Source of the DNA: DATMNI01 sp035570275
GTDB taxonomy: Bacteria; Acidobacteriota; Terriglobia; Bryobacterales; Bryobacteraceae
Length of the DNA: 7,993 nucleotides
Direction of reading: 5' to 3'
Assembly: GCA_035570275.1 (NCBI GenBank)
Contig: DATMNI010000426.1
Location: 1 to 7,993, forward strand
Part shown: positions 1-5,877 of the stretch, in pieces
How the letters are laid out: each line of letters begins with the position of its first letter
How positions within the stretch are numbered: position 1 is the stretch's first letter
The notes under the pieces: model-generated
Told to the model about the DNA's origin: nothing
Seen by the model: the letters and a program-made list of their open reading frames with translations, nothing else
Databases searched by the model: none
Position numbers and translations under genes: made by a program

Positions 1-707
1 CCGAAGCGTTTGAGGTAGCCGAGCGCCTGCGCGCTGTCCTCGGTGCCCCAGCCCCATTCCGGATATACGGACCACAGCGGAATATGTGCAAACACAACCA
101 CCGGGCGGCTGGCCGGCTGTCCCTTGAGGTCCGCTTCCAGCCACTGGATTTGTTCGGGGCCCAGTTTACCAAGTCCTTCGAGTGCGGCGACGTTGGATAG
201 GCCGACGAAATGTACGTCCTTGTGGTTGAAGCTGTACCATCCGCGCCCTTTCGCGTTCTTGCCATAGCGCTCCAGGTACGCTTTGCCGTCGTCGATTGAC
301 GTGTCATGCTCACCCGGAACGAAGAAGACCTCCTTGGGTTTCGCGCCTTTCAGCACCTGGTCCAGTGTGTCGTATTCGGCGGCCTTGGACGTGTGGCTCA
401 GGTCACCTGTGTGAATAATGAACTCGGGCTCCTGCGGCAGTCCGTTGATCTTGTCGATGGTGGCCTGCAGGGTGCCGGTTACATCGGGGTTCGCCGGCTT
501 GTTGAAGCCCATATGGCTGTCGCTGATCTGGACGAAGTGGAGTTCTCCCTTCGCGGCATTATTCTTATTCTGGCCGAACGCCTGTGACGTCAGGACGCCG
601 CTGCCGACGGTCCAGAGGACGCCGGTTCCGGCCCAGGCCATGCATTGCAGGAAGCCGCGGCGGTCAATACCGTCGCCGTTGTGGTCGTGAGTAATTAGTT
701 TCGACAA
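1..707 (-). CDS. Tat-exported calcineurin-like metallophosphoesterase (3' end beyond the window)
   Basis: The first 235 residues are present; the C-terminus lies beyond the left edge. It probably hydrolyses phosphate esters with a two-metal centre outside the cytoplasmic membrane. I see a twin-arginine signal (DRRGFLQ, RR at 16-17, then a hydrophobic stretch at about 23-45 ending near AFGQ). The phosphoesterase motifs follow in order: DxH (D63, H65), GD (101-102), a GEHD box at 132-135 where the family usually has GNHD, and a later metal-ligand His in FAHIPLW (H208). The last GHxH-type motif would be outside the window. The start is taken as TTG at 707-705 because GAGGTGA lies just upstream at 718-712, no ATG precedes the Tat motif in frame, and the nearby GTG at 715 is in another frame and soon meets a stop. 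It is divergent from the dehydrogenase gene. The substrate is unknown. The fold call is firm; the exact start is less so. Confidence 0.88.
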   Translation of the reverse strand, partial: MSKLITHDHNGDGIDRRGFLQCMAWAGTGVLWTVGSGVLTSQAFGQNKNNAAKGELHFVQISDSHMGFNKPANPDVTGTLQATIDKINGLPQEPEFIIHTGDLSHTSKAAEYDTLDQVLKGAKPKEVFFVPGEHDTSIDDGKAYLERYGKNAKGRGWYSFNHKDVHFVGLSNVAALEGLGKLGPEQIQWLEADLKGQPASRPVVVFAHIPLWSVYPEWGWGTEDSAQALGYLKRF

Positions 708-835
708 GTTTTCACCTCGTGTGAATTCGTTAGGTTGCTCTTCGGATTTCCATACTCGAATGCCTCGCGGTTTATTCCCGTAACCGGCGAAGGGCTTCGG
801 AATCTGGCGGCGCAGCAGGCGGATCGGACCCAGGG

Positions 836-861
836 CACCCCTACCAACCACCCCTACCAAC
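836..861 (+). repeat. Perfect tandem repeat of a 13-bp unit
   Basis: CACCCCTACCAAC occurs twice without a gap, at 836-848 and 849-861, ending 29 bases before the dehydrogenase start codon. A partial third copy (CCTGCCCCAC) may follow. The position would suit a pair of regulator sites or a leader element, but nothing in the sequence shows which. The rest of the 183-base divergent spacer (708-890) has no promoter I can defend and no gene. Confidence 0.6.
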
Positions 862-890
862 CTGCCCCACAAAAAGTTGAGAATGAATGC

Positions 891-1643
891 ATGATTGAAA
901 CCGGACTCCGGAATAAAGTTGTCATCGTCACCGGCGCCGCCGCCGGAATCGGCAAGGCTACCGCGCGCCGATTCGCCCAAGAAGGCTGCCGGGTGGCCTC
1001 GTGGGACGTCCAGGACGGCGAGCCCGAGCCAGGCGGCTTCTTCCAAAAAGTGGACGTCACCGGCGCCGCCGAGGTCGATGCCGCAGTGGAAGAAGTAGTC
1101 GGCCGTTGGGGCGTCGTTCACGTGCTTGTCAACAACGCCGGCATCCTGCGCGACGGCCAACTGGTCAAAATCAAGGATGGCGAGTTGGCCGGCATGATGA
1201 GCGACGAACAGTTTGATTCCGTGGTGTCGGTCAACCTCAAGGCCGTGTTCATCTGCACGCGCGCGGTGGCGCAGCGCATGATCCCGGCGGGCGGCGGCGT
1301 CATCCTCAACGCGTCCAGCGTGGTGGGCCTCTACGGCAATTTCGGACAGACGAATTACGTGGCTACCAAGGCCGGCGTCATCGGTATGACCAAGGTTTGG
1401 GCGCGCGAGTTGGGCAAGTACAACATCCGCGTCAACGCCGTAGCGCCGGGATTCATCGCCACCGCGATGGTGACGTCGATCCCCGAAAGGATTCTTCAGG
1501 GCATGGTGGCGCACACACCCCTCCAGCGTATGGGGCAGCCGGAGGATATCGCCAACGCCTACCTGTGGCTGGCTTCGGACGGCGCGTCCTTTGTAAGCGG
1601 CGCCGTGCTCAGCGTGGATGGCGGGGCCGTTACGGGAACCTAG
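891..1643 (+). CDS. Short-chain dehydrogenase/reductase, FabG-like (3-oxoacyl / 3-hydroxyacyl type)
   Basis: A complete 250-residue classical SDR, the usual length. It is expected to interconvert a hydroxyl and a keto group using a nicotinamide cofactor in the cytoplasm. Seen in order: cofactor-binding TGAAAGIG at 14-21; Asp39 after the second beta strand, which in this family usually favours NAD(H) over NADP(H); NNAG at 81-84; catalytic Asn115; Ser142/143; Tyr156 and Lys160 in YVATK; and the C-terminal LSVDGG motif. An extra segment at about 90-105 (LVKIKDGELAG) resembles an SDR subgroup often annotated as 3-oxoacyl-ACP or 3-hydroxyacyl-CoA enzymes. The start is ATG 891: the frame is open upstream to 735, but that stretch (52 codons) is not SDR-like and lies partly in the tandem repeat. 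The ribosome site is weak (GAGAATGA). The thiolase further downstream suggests acyl-CoA work; the exact substrate cannot be told. Confidence 0.92.
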   Translation: MIETGLRNKVVIVTGAAAGIGKATARRFAQEGCRVASWDVQDGEPEPGGFFQKVDVTGAAEVDAAVEEVVGRWGVVHVLVNNAGILRDGQLVKIKDGELAGMMSDEQFDSVVSVNLKAVFICTRAVAQRMIPAGGGVILNASSVVGLYGNFGQTNYVATKAGVIGMTKVWARELGKYNIRVNAVAPGFIATAMVTSIPERILQGMVAHTPLQRMGQPEDIANAYLWLASDGASFVSGAVLSVDGGAVTGT

Positions 1644-1693
1644 TTAGTTATCCATTTCAGTGAATCGAATCAACCGTCCTAACAGGTACCCCC

Positions 1694-1724
1694 GGTGATT
1701 TCCGGACTCGAAATCATCTTGCTT
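1694..1724 (+). terminator. Possible terminator hairpin after the dehydrogenase gene
   Basis: TGATTTC (1696-1702) pairs perfectly with GAAATCA (1710-1716) around a 7-base loop. One G-U and one G-C pair extend the stem to nine pairs (1694-1718). The following bases, TTGCTTTCC, are only mildly T-rich, so this is a weak candidate. It lies about 50 bases after the dehydrogenase stop. Confidence 0.3.
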
Positions 1725-1752
1725 TCCGCGTTGACCGGCCATAATCTATAGT
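1719..1752 (+). promoter_or_regulatory. Weak promoter candidate for the small-protein/propeller operon
   Basis: An AT-rich patch in otherwise GC-rich DNA holds CATAAT at 1740-1745 and TATAGT at 1747-1752. TTGCTT at 1719-1724 is 15 bases before CATAAT. TTGACC at 1731-1736 looks better as a -35 box but is too close to either -10 box. If the promoter is real, the leader would be roughly 100 bases and would contain a six-pair hairpin, GCCGGA (1787-1792) with TCCGGC (1799-1804). Confidence 0.25.
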
Positions 1753-1851
1753 GACTGTCGCCTGCCGCGGGAAAAGGCATAGTCCTGCCGGATTGCCGTC
1801 CGGCCGCCACGGGCCCCGCCAGATACGAACTAATCCGCACTCGGAGGATCC

Positions 1852-2178
1852 ATGGACAAACGCGATCGCGAAAAACCCAAGCGCGACAAAGAGGGCGAAC
1901 GTCAACCCGAAGAACGCGAGCATGACCGCGACTACGACAAGGACGACCGCCACCGCGAACACGCCCGCGGCCGCGGGTATGGATTCGAACGGTCCGGTTA
2001 TCTGGAATTCCTCGCGCGCAAGTGGCACGGCAGCGAACCTCCCACGCCGCAAGCGTACGCACGCGCCATCAAACAGTGGCGCCGGTTACCGGGGGCGGTC
2101 ATCGCCGCCCCCGCCGACCTCGGCGCCGTCCCACCGGTACCGCCGGCTCGAACCGAAACAGGAAAGAGCGAGTCATGA
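1852..2178 (+). CDS. Small, highly charged protein of unknown function, coupled to the propeller protein
   Basis: A 108-residue protein I do not recognise. Residues 1-40 are almost all charged (32 of 40 are D, E, K, R or H) and probably disordered. Residues 42-60 form an aromatic and basic patch (GYGFERSGYLEFLARKWHG), and 63-80 hold a short amphipathic segment (YARAIKQWRRLP). The end is Ala/Pro-rich. There is no signal peptide or membrane segment. GGAGG at 1843-1847 lies four bases before the ATG, a good ribosome site. The stop overlaps the next start as ATGA (2175-2178), so the two are probably translated together and may act together, for example as partner, adaptor or chaperone of the large protein; that role is inference. 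The frame is credible as a gene because of the ribosome site, the overlap and the ordered middle part. Confidence 0.7.
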   Translation: MDKRDREKPKRDKEGERQPEEREHDRDYDKDDRHREHARGRGYGFERSGYLEFLARKWHGSEPPTPQAYARAIKQWRRLPGAVIAAPADLGAVPPVPPARTETGKSES

Positions 2179-4682
2179 GCCTGAAAGGAACCGTCTGGGT
2201 CCCCATCGGCCCGTCCCCCATCAACGAAGCCGGCTCCATAGACAACGGCCTCGTAACCGCCATCGCGCCTAACCCCAACAACCCTTCCATCATTTATATC
2301 GGCACCGCCGGCGGAGGCGTCTGGCGCACGCGCGACGGCGGCAACAACTGGACCCCGCTCTTCGACCGCCAACCGGCCCTCGGTATCGGCGAACCGGCCG
2401 GCATTGCCATCGACCCCAACAATACCGACATCATCTACGCCGGCACCAGCCAGCGCGTCATGCTGGGCACCGGCAACACCGGCATCTTTGGCGCACCCGA
2501 TTCCTCCCAGGGCCTTTTCAAATCCACCGATGGCGGCAACAGTTGGATTCAGTTGGGGTCGGGCTTCCCCGCCAACAATAACGGAAACGCCATCAACCTG
2601 GCCGGCCAGGGAATCAACGTCGTCATTGTCGATCCCGCGCAGAGCCAGAACCTCTTTCTCGCCACCTCGAGCGGCCTCTTCTTTTCTACCGATGGAGGCC
2701 AGAACTTCACCCCGGGCACGGGTGTCTTCGGCGATGCGCGCTCGCTGGTTCTCGATCCTTCATCGCCCCCGGCATCGCGCATCCTTTACGCCGGCGTGGC
2801 CACAGTGGGCGCGTTCCAATCCACCGATGGCGGCAGCACCTGGAACCAGATCCTCAGCGGCGCCACGCCCGCTGTCAGTGCGGCCATCGGAGCGCCGCCG
2901 AAGGGCTTCAACAAGGTCATCATCGCGATTCCACCTCCCACTTCTCCGCCCAACCCCGGCGGTATCCAGGTACTTTACGCGACATTGCAGGGCACTGGCG
3001 GCGCCAACGACCCGGTTGGCGTCTTTATCAGCACCAATCAAGGCGTGTTTTGGACCCGTCAGACCGCCAGCAGCATGCCTACTAACACCCAAGGCGGGTA
3101 CAGTTTCCACATGGCGGTCGACCCGGCCTCGCCCGGAGACGGCGTCAATGACATCATTTATTTCGGCACGACCAGTCAAGCTAAGTCCACTAACTCAGGA
3201 GGTATCTTCTCCCCACTCAGTGTGACCCACGCCGACACCCACGCATGGGCTTTTGTGCCGCAACCCACCCCCAACCCGTCGATCGTCTACTGCGGCAACG
3301 ATGGCGGGATCGATGTCTCGTTCAATGGCGGCGGGGCATGGACTTCGAAGGGCGCCGGCGGCCTCCAGACTGCGCTCTTCTTCAACATTGACGTCAAGCC
3401 CGACGCCGCTGCCAGCGTCGTCGTCGGCTCGGCCCAGGACAACGGGCTCCAAACTAACGCGGCCGGCGGGCCCACGTGGAGCAGTCCCCAAGGCCAGAGC
3501 GATGGCTTCGACATCGCGTACGACGGCGTCACTCCCAACACGGTTTACGGAACCAGCGGCTACTGGTCTCCGGCGCCCTGCACCCAGGTCTGGGCCTCCT
3601 CGACCGATGGAACTCTCTACCCCACCAACATCACGCCGTGGGGCACCACCAGCGATCAGGGCTGCGGCCTCTTCCCCATTACCACCGACCCCAGCAACGC
3701 CGGCTATATCTACGTCAGCGGCAATCAGAACCTCTGGCAGACTCAGAACGGCGGCGCCACGTGGCGCATCCTCAGGGCCTTCGGCAACACCGGCGATGTG
3801 GATGTCGCCCAGGCCAACGGCAACAACGTCGCGATCGCCGTCGGCTCCCAGGTCTTTGTTACGACCAATGCACTTGGCGCCGCTCCTACCTTCACCAACA
3901 TCACCCGCAATCTGCCTCCGCGCAACGTTGCCCGCGCTCTCTTCGACCCCACGGATCCCACGGTAATCTACGCCGTGCTCGGCGGCCTGAACCGCGGCGG
4001 GCCGAACGGGCATGTTTTCCGGACCAGTATCGGCGCGTCTTCCTGGACAAACATTTCGCCCACCGTCGGCAATCCGCCGGTCGAAATCGATATCCCATGC
4101 AATGCCATCGCGCTCGATGGCACCGATGTCCCGAGCACCATTTACATCGGCACCGATCTCGGCGTGCTGCGCTCCGTGGATACCGGCCAGACCTGGTCGG
4201 TGCTCGACGATATTCATTTCCCGCGCGTGACCGTTGCCGACCTGGTCCTGAATCAAACCGCGGGCATTCTGGTGGCCGCCACTTATGGCCGCGGCGCATT
4301 CAAGTTCACGACACCTCCCAGTGCGGCCATTGCTGTCAATTTGCAGAACAACCTGGATTTCGGCACCGTCTGCGGCGGGCCGGAATTCCTCACCATCGAA
4401 ATCTTCAACGTGGGCGTGGCCGACCTGCAGATCATCAGCGTCCAGCGCCTCATGGGCTCCGCCGATTTCACCGTGATGCCATTACCCGGCACGCCGTTGA
4501 TCGTGGCGCCCGGCGAGGATATTGAATTCACCGTCCAATATCTGCCCACCGTCCCGGGAACAACTGAGAACGCGATCATTCGCATCGCCAGCAACGATCC
4601 CACGGCGCCGTTTTGTCGATGTCGCCACCACGGGGATCCAGGGAACCCCAGCGCTCGCCACCGCCATCGCCAACAGCGGTGA
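2175..4682 (+). CDS. BNR/Asp-box beta-propeller protein with ASH domain, N-terminal part of a frameshifted gene
   Basis: Read as given, this is 835 residues, of which 1-813 are genuine; the last 22 (Arg/His-rich) are out-of-frame read-through after the TTTT run at 4611-4614. Residues 1 to about 712 form a propeller of the VPS10/sortilin/sialidase-like type. I see at least eight Asp-box-like turns: RTRDGGNNW, KSTDGGNSW, FSTDGGQNF, QSTDGGSTW, ISTNQGVFW, VSFNGGGAW, QTQNGGATW and RSVDTGQTW. Strands of the form DPNNTDIIYAGT recur before them. HADTHAWAF at 352-360 may be a functional or structural site. ATYGRGAFKF (702-711) closes the propeller, and the first ASH / choice-of-anchor-D domain begins near 727 (LDFGTVCGG). 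No signal peptide is visible at the N-terminus (MSLKGTVWVPIGPSP), unusual for a protein of this build. The start is ATG 2175, with AGGAAAGAG upstream and an ATGA overlap with the preceding gene. Function is unknown; binding or scaffolding is more likely than catalysis. Confidence 0.85.
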   Translation: MSLKGTVWVPIGPSPINEAGSIDNGLVTAIAPNPNNPSIIYIGTAGGGVWRTRDGGNNWTPLFDRQPALGIGEPAGIAIDPNNTDIIYAGTSQRVMLGTGNTGIFGAPDSSQGLFKSTDGGNSWIQLGSGFPANNNGNAINLAGQGINVVIVDPAQSQNLFLATSSGLFFSTDGGQNFTPGTGVFGDARSLVLDPSSPPASRILYAGVATVGAFQSTDGGSTWNQILSGATPAVSAAIGAPPKGFNKVIIAIPPPTSPPNPGGIQVLYATLQGTGGANDPVGVFISTNQGVFWTRQTASSMPTNTQGGYSFHMAVDPASPGDGVNDIIYFGTTSQAKSTNSGGIFSPLSVTHADTHAWAFVPQPTPNPSIVYCGNDGGIDVSFNGGGAWTSKGAGGLQTALFFNIDVKPDAAASVVVGSAQDNGLQTNAAGGPTWSSPQGQSDGFDIAYDGVTPNTVYGTSGYWSPAPCTQVWASSTDGTLYPTNITPWGTTSDQGCGLFPITTDPSNAGYIYVSGNQNLWQTQNGGATWRILRAFGNTGDVDVAQANGNNVAIAVGSQVFVTTNALGAAPTFTNITRNLPPRNVARALFDPTDPTVIYAVLGGLNRGGPNGHVFRTSIGASSWTNISPTVGNPPVEIDIPCNAIALDGTDVPSTIYIGTDLGVLRSVDTGQTWSVLDDIHFPRVTVADLVLNQTAGILVAATYGRGAFKFTTPPSAAIAVNLQNNLDFGTVCGGPEFLTIEIFNVGVADLQIISVQRLMGSADFTVMPLPGTPLIVAPGEDIEFTVQYLPTVPGTTENAIIRIASNDPTAPFCRCRHHGDPGNPSARHRHRQQR
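4611..4614 (+). other. Frameshift site (TTTT run) inside the propeller/ASH gene
   Basis: Up to codon 4611-4613 (Phe813) the frame encodes the first ASH domain, ending in SNDPTAPF. Skipping one T and continuing at 4615 gives VDVATTGIQGTP, the expected end of the domain, and then three more ASH domains. Reading straight on gives CRCRHHG and a stop at 4680-4682. One T too many, from mutation or from a sequencing or assembly error, explains this most simply. Confidence 0.88.
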
Positions 4683-5697
4683 TTTCGGGAATGTCTGTCT
4701 CGGCTCGTTCGCCGATGAGGAGTTGACCCTCAACAATAGCGGCGTTTGCCCGCTCTCGATCATCAGCCTCACCTCATCGGCCGGAGACTTCATTACCCCG
4801 AGCGTGGCATTCTTTCCGCTGGTCGTCGGCCCGGGGGACTCCATCGATCTTCCGATCCGTTTTCAACCCGCGGCCTTCGCTGGCTCAGCGGCCATCCTTA
4901 CTATCGTCAGCAATGACCCCACCAGCCCCACCACCCTGGTCGTCTCCGGAACCTGCCCGGCGCCCCAACTGAACCTGATCGTCGCCGACACCGGCAACTT
5001 CGGGAAAGTCTGCGTGGGCTGCTTTGTCGACCGGCCGCTTACCTTGACCAACAGCGGCAAGTGCACTCTGACGGTTACCGCCATCGCTTCATCGGACGCC
5101 GACTTTATCGTTCCCGAAGTTCTGTCGTTCCCGATTACGATTGGACCTGGCGACGCCTTGGCCGTCCCCATCCGGTTCGAGCCGCTCAGTTTCGGCGTCA
5201 AGTCGGCCACCATCACGGTAACCAGCGACGATCCGGCCAGCCCTGCCTCGATCCAGGTTTTTGGCGACACGCCTTCCGGCACGCTGGCGGTCAGCGGGTC
5301 GACCACATTCGGAGGCGTCAACGCCCGCTGCTGCGCCGATCGCACGATTTCCATTTGCAACGTGGGCGATTGCGCCCTCCACGTGACCAGTGTCCACTTC
5401 AAACGCAAGAGCCGCCACTGGAGACTTCTCCACAATCCATTCGCGGCGAAGCTGCATCCTGGCTCCTGCCTCCCGCTGACCATCCAGTACCGGGCGACCG
5501 AAAAGTGCGCGCGGTGCTGCGAACTGATCATCGAAAGCGACGATCCGGTGACGCCCGTGAAGACGCTGGAAGTGCTGGCTTACACCGTCTGGGAGCCCTG
5601 CTGCAAGGAGGAACACAGCCATCACGAATCCTGCTGCCGTCAGGGGTATCCGTGCTGCTGCGAGGATGACGAAGACGAATCGGATTTAGATCAGTAG
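4615..5697 (+). CDS. C-terminal part of the same gene: three ASH domains and a Cys-rich acidic tail
   Basis: This frame supplies 360 residues which, joined to residues 1-813, make a protein of about 1173 residues. It stays open upstream to an ATG at 4522, but that stretch overlaps true coding sequence in the other frame, and I see no good ribosome site, so it is probably not a separate gene. Three ASH / choice-of-anchor-D beta-sandwich domains begin near 836, 940 and 1043 of the joined protein. Each has an FG-x-V opening, an N-x-G turn, a PG motif before LPI or VPI strands, and SNDP, SDDP or SDDP near its end. Cysteines become frequent: VC plus SGVC or SGKC in domains 2 and 3, ARCC, GDC and CARCC in domain 4. 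Residues 1142-1173 carry CC, HSHH, CC and CCC clusters followed by EDDEDESDLDQ. Such domains serve as binding or spacer modules; the tail could bind metal or form disulfides (inference). Confidence 0.83.
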   Translation, partial: VDVATTGIQGTPALATAIANSGDFGNVCLGSFADEELTLNNSGVCPLSIISLTSSAGDFITPSVAFFPLVVGPGDSIDLPIRFQPAAFAGSAAILTIVSNDPTSPTTLVVSGTCPAPQLNLIVADTGNFGKVCVGCFVDRPLTLTNSGKCTLTVTAIASSDADFIVPEVLSFPITIGPGDALAVPIRFEPLSFGVKSATITVTSDDPASPASIQVFGDTPSGTLAVSGSTTFGGVNARCCADRTISICNVGDCALHVTSVHFKRKSRHWRLLHNPFAAKLHPGSCLPLTIQYRATEKCARCCELIIESDDPVTPVKTLEVLAYTVWEPCCKEEHSHHESCCRQGYPCCCEDDEDESDLDQ

Positions 5698-5719
5698 GGT
5701 AGGCCGCCAGCCGGAAGGC

Positions 5720-5804
5720 AATCACTCCCTTACGGTCGTGGCTCTGATGGCCTCGTTGAAACTACGAGACTTCGCTTCAGAGCCGCGACTGTTAGGGAGT
5801 GGTT
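5720..5804. repeat. Long imperfect palindrome, REP-like intergenic element
   Basis: The arms 5723-5747 (CACTCCCT...GGCTCTGA) and 5777-5801 (TCAGAGCC...AGGGAGTG) are complementary at 22 of 25 positions; pairing extends a few bases outward to about 5720 and 5804. The centre holds its own hairpin, CTCGT (5752-5756) with ACGAG (5764-5768), so the single strand could fold into a branched shape. The element starts about 25 bases after the propeller gene and ends about 70 before the thiolase. I recall similar sequences scattered in acidobacterial genomes; that is memory, not a search. It could act as a terminator or RNA stabiliser, but no T-run follows. Confidence 0.75.
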
Positions 5805-5853
5805 TTGCGCGCGGAAACCGAGTTTCGCAACAGAGCCGGCGGGAACTGCGAAA

Positions 5854-5877
5854 ATGGTTGCAGGGGTGCAACCGTGA
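5854..5877 (+). promoter_or_regulatory. RNA hairpin covering the thiolase ribosome site and start codon
   Basis: GGTTGCA (5856-5862) pairs perfectly with TGCAACC (5867-5873) around a GGGG loop; T5855-G5874 and A5854-T5875 extend the stem into the GTG start codon. The Shine-Dalgarno core AGGGG (5862-5866) is the loop plus its closing base. The same bases read ATG to TGA as a seven-codon frame (MVAGVQP) ending in GTGA across the thiolase start. Folding would hinder initiation; whether it is regulated is unknown. Confidence 0.45.

Noticed and set aside
735..890. N-terminal extension of the dehydrogenase to 735
   Set aside because: SDRs of this class begin a few residues before the first strand; the extension runs through the tandem repeat and has no SDR character.
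1731..1752. TTGACC with CATAAT or TATAGT as a standard sigma-70 promoter
   Set aside because: The spacings are 3 and 10 bases, too short for a usable -35/-10 pair.
2022..2174. N-terminal extension of the propeller protein to an ATG at 2022
   Set aside because: The 51 extra residues are Arg/Pro-rich, overlap the small charged protein's gene in another frame, and ATG 2175 has a good ribosome site and an ATGA overlap.
3195..4256. Open frame of 353 codons on the minus strand within the propeller gene
   Set aside because: Low-complexity Gly/Ala/Asp/Arg-rich product with no recognisable motif; it is the mirror of GC-rich coding sequence whose plus-strand product has clear Asp-box repeats.
4611..4614. 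Programmed +1 ribosomal frameshift
   Set aside because: No stop codon, rare codon or known shift signal at the site; an extra T in a short run is the simpler explanation. Kept only as a minor alternative.
5799..5873. Thiolase start at ATG 5799
   Set aside because: It lies at the end of the palindrome and adds residues with no thiolase character; GTG 5874 has AGGGG at the right distance.
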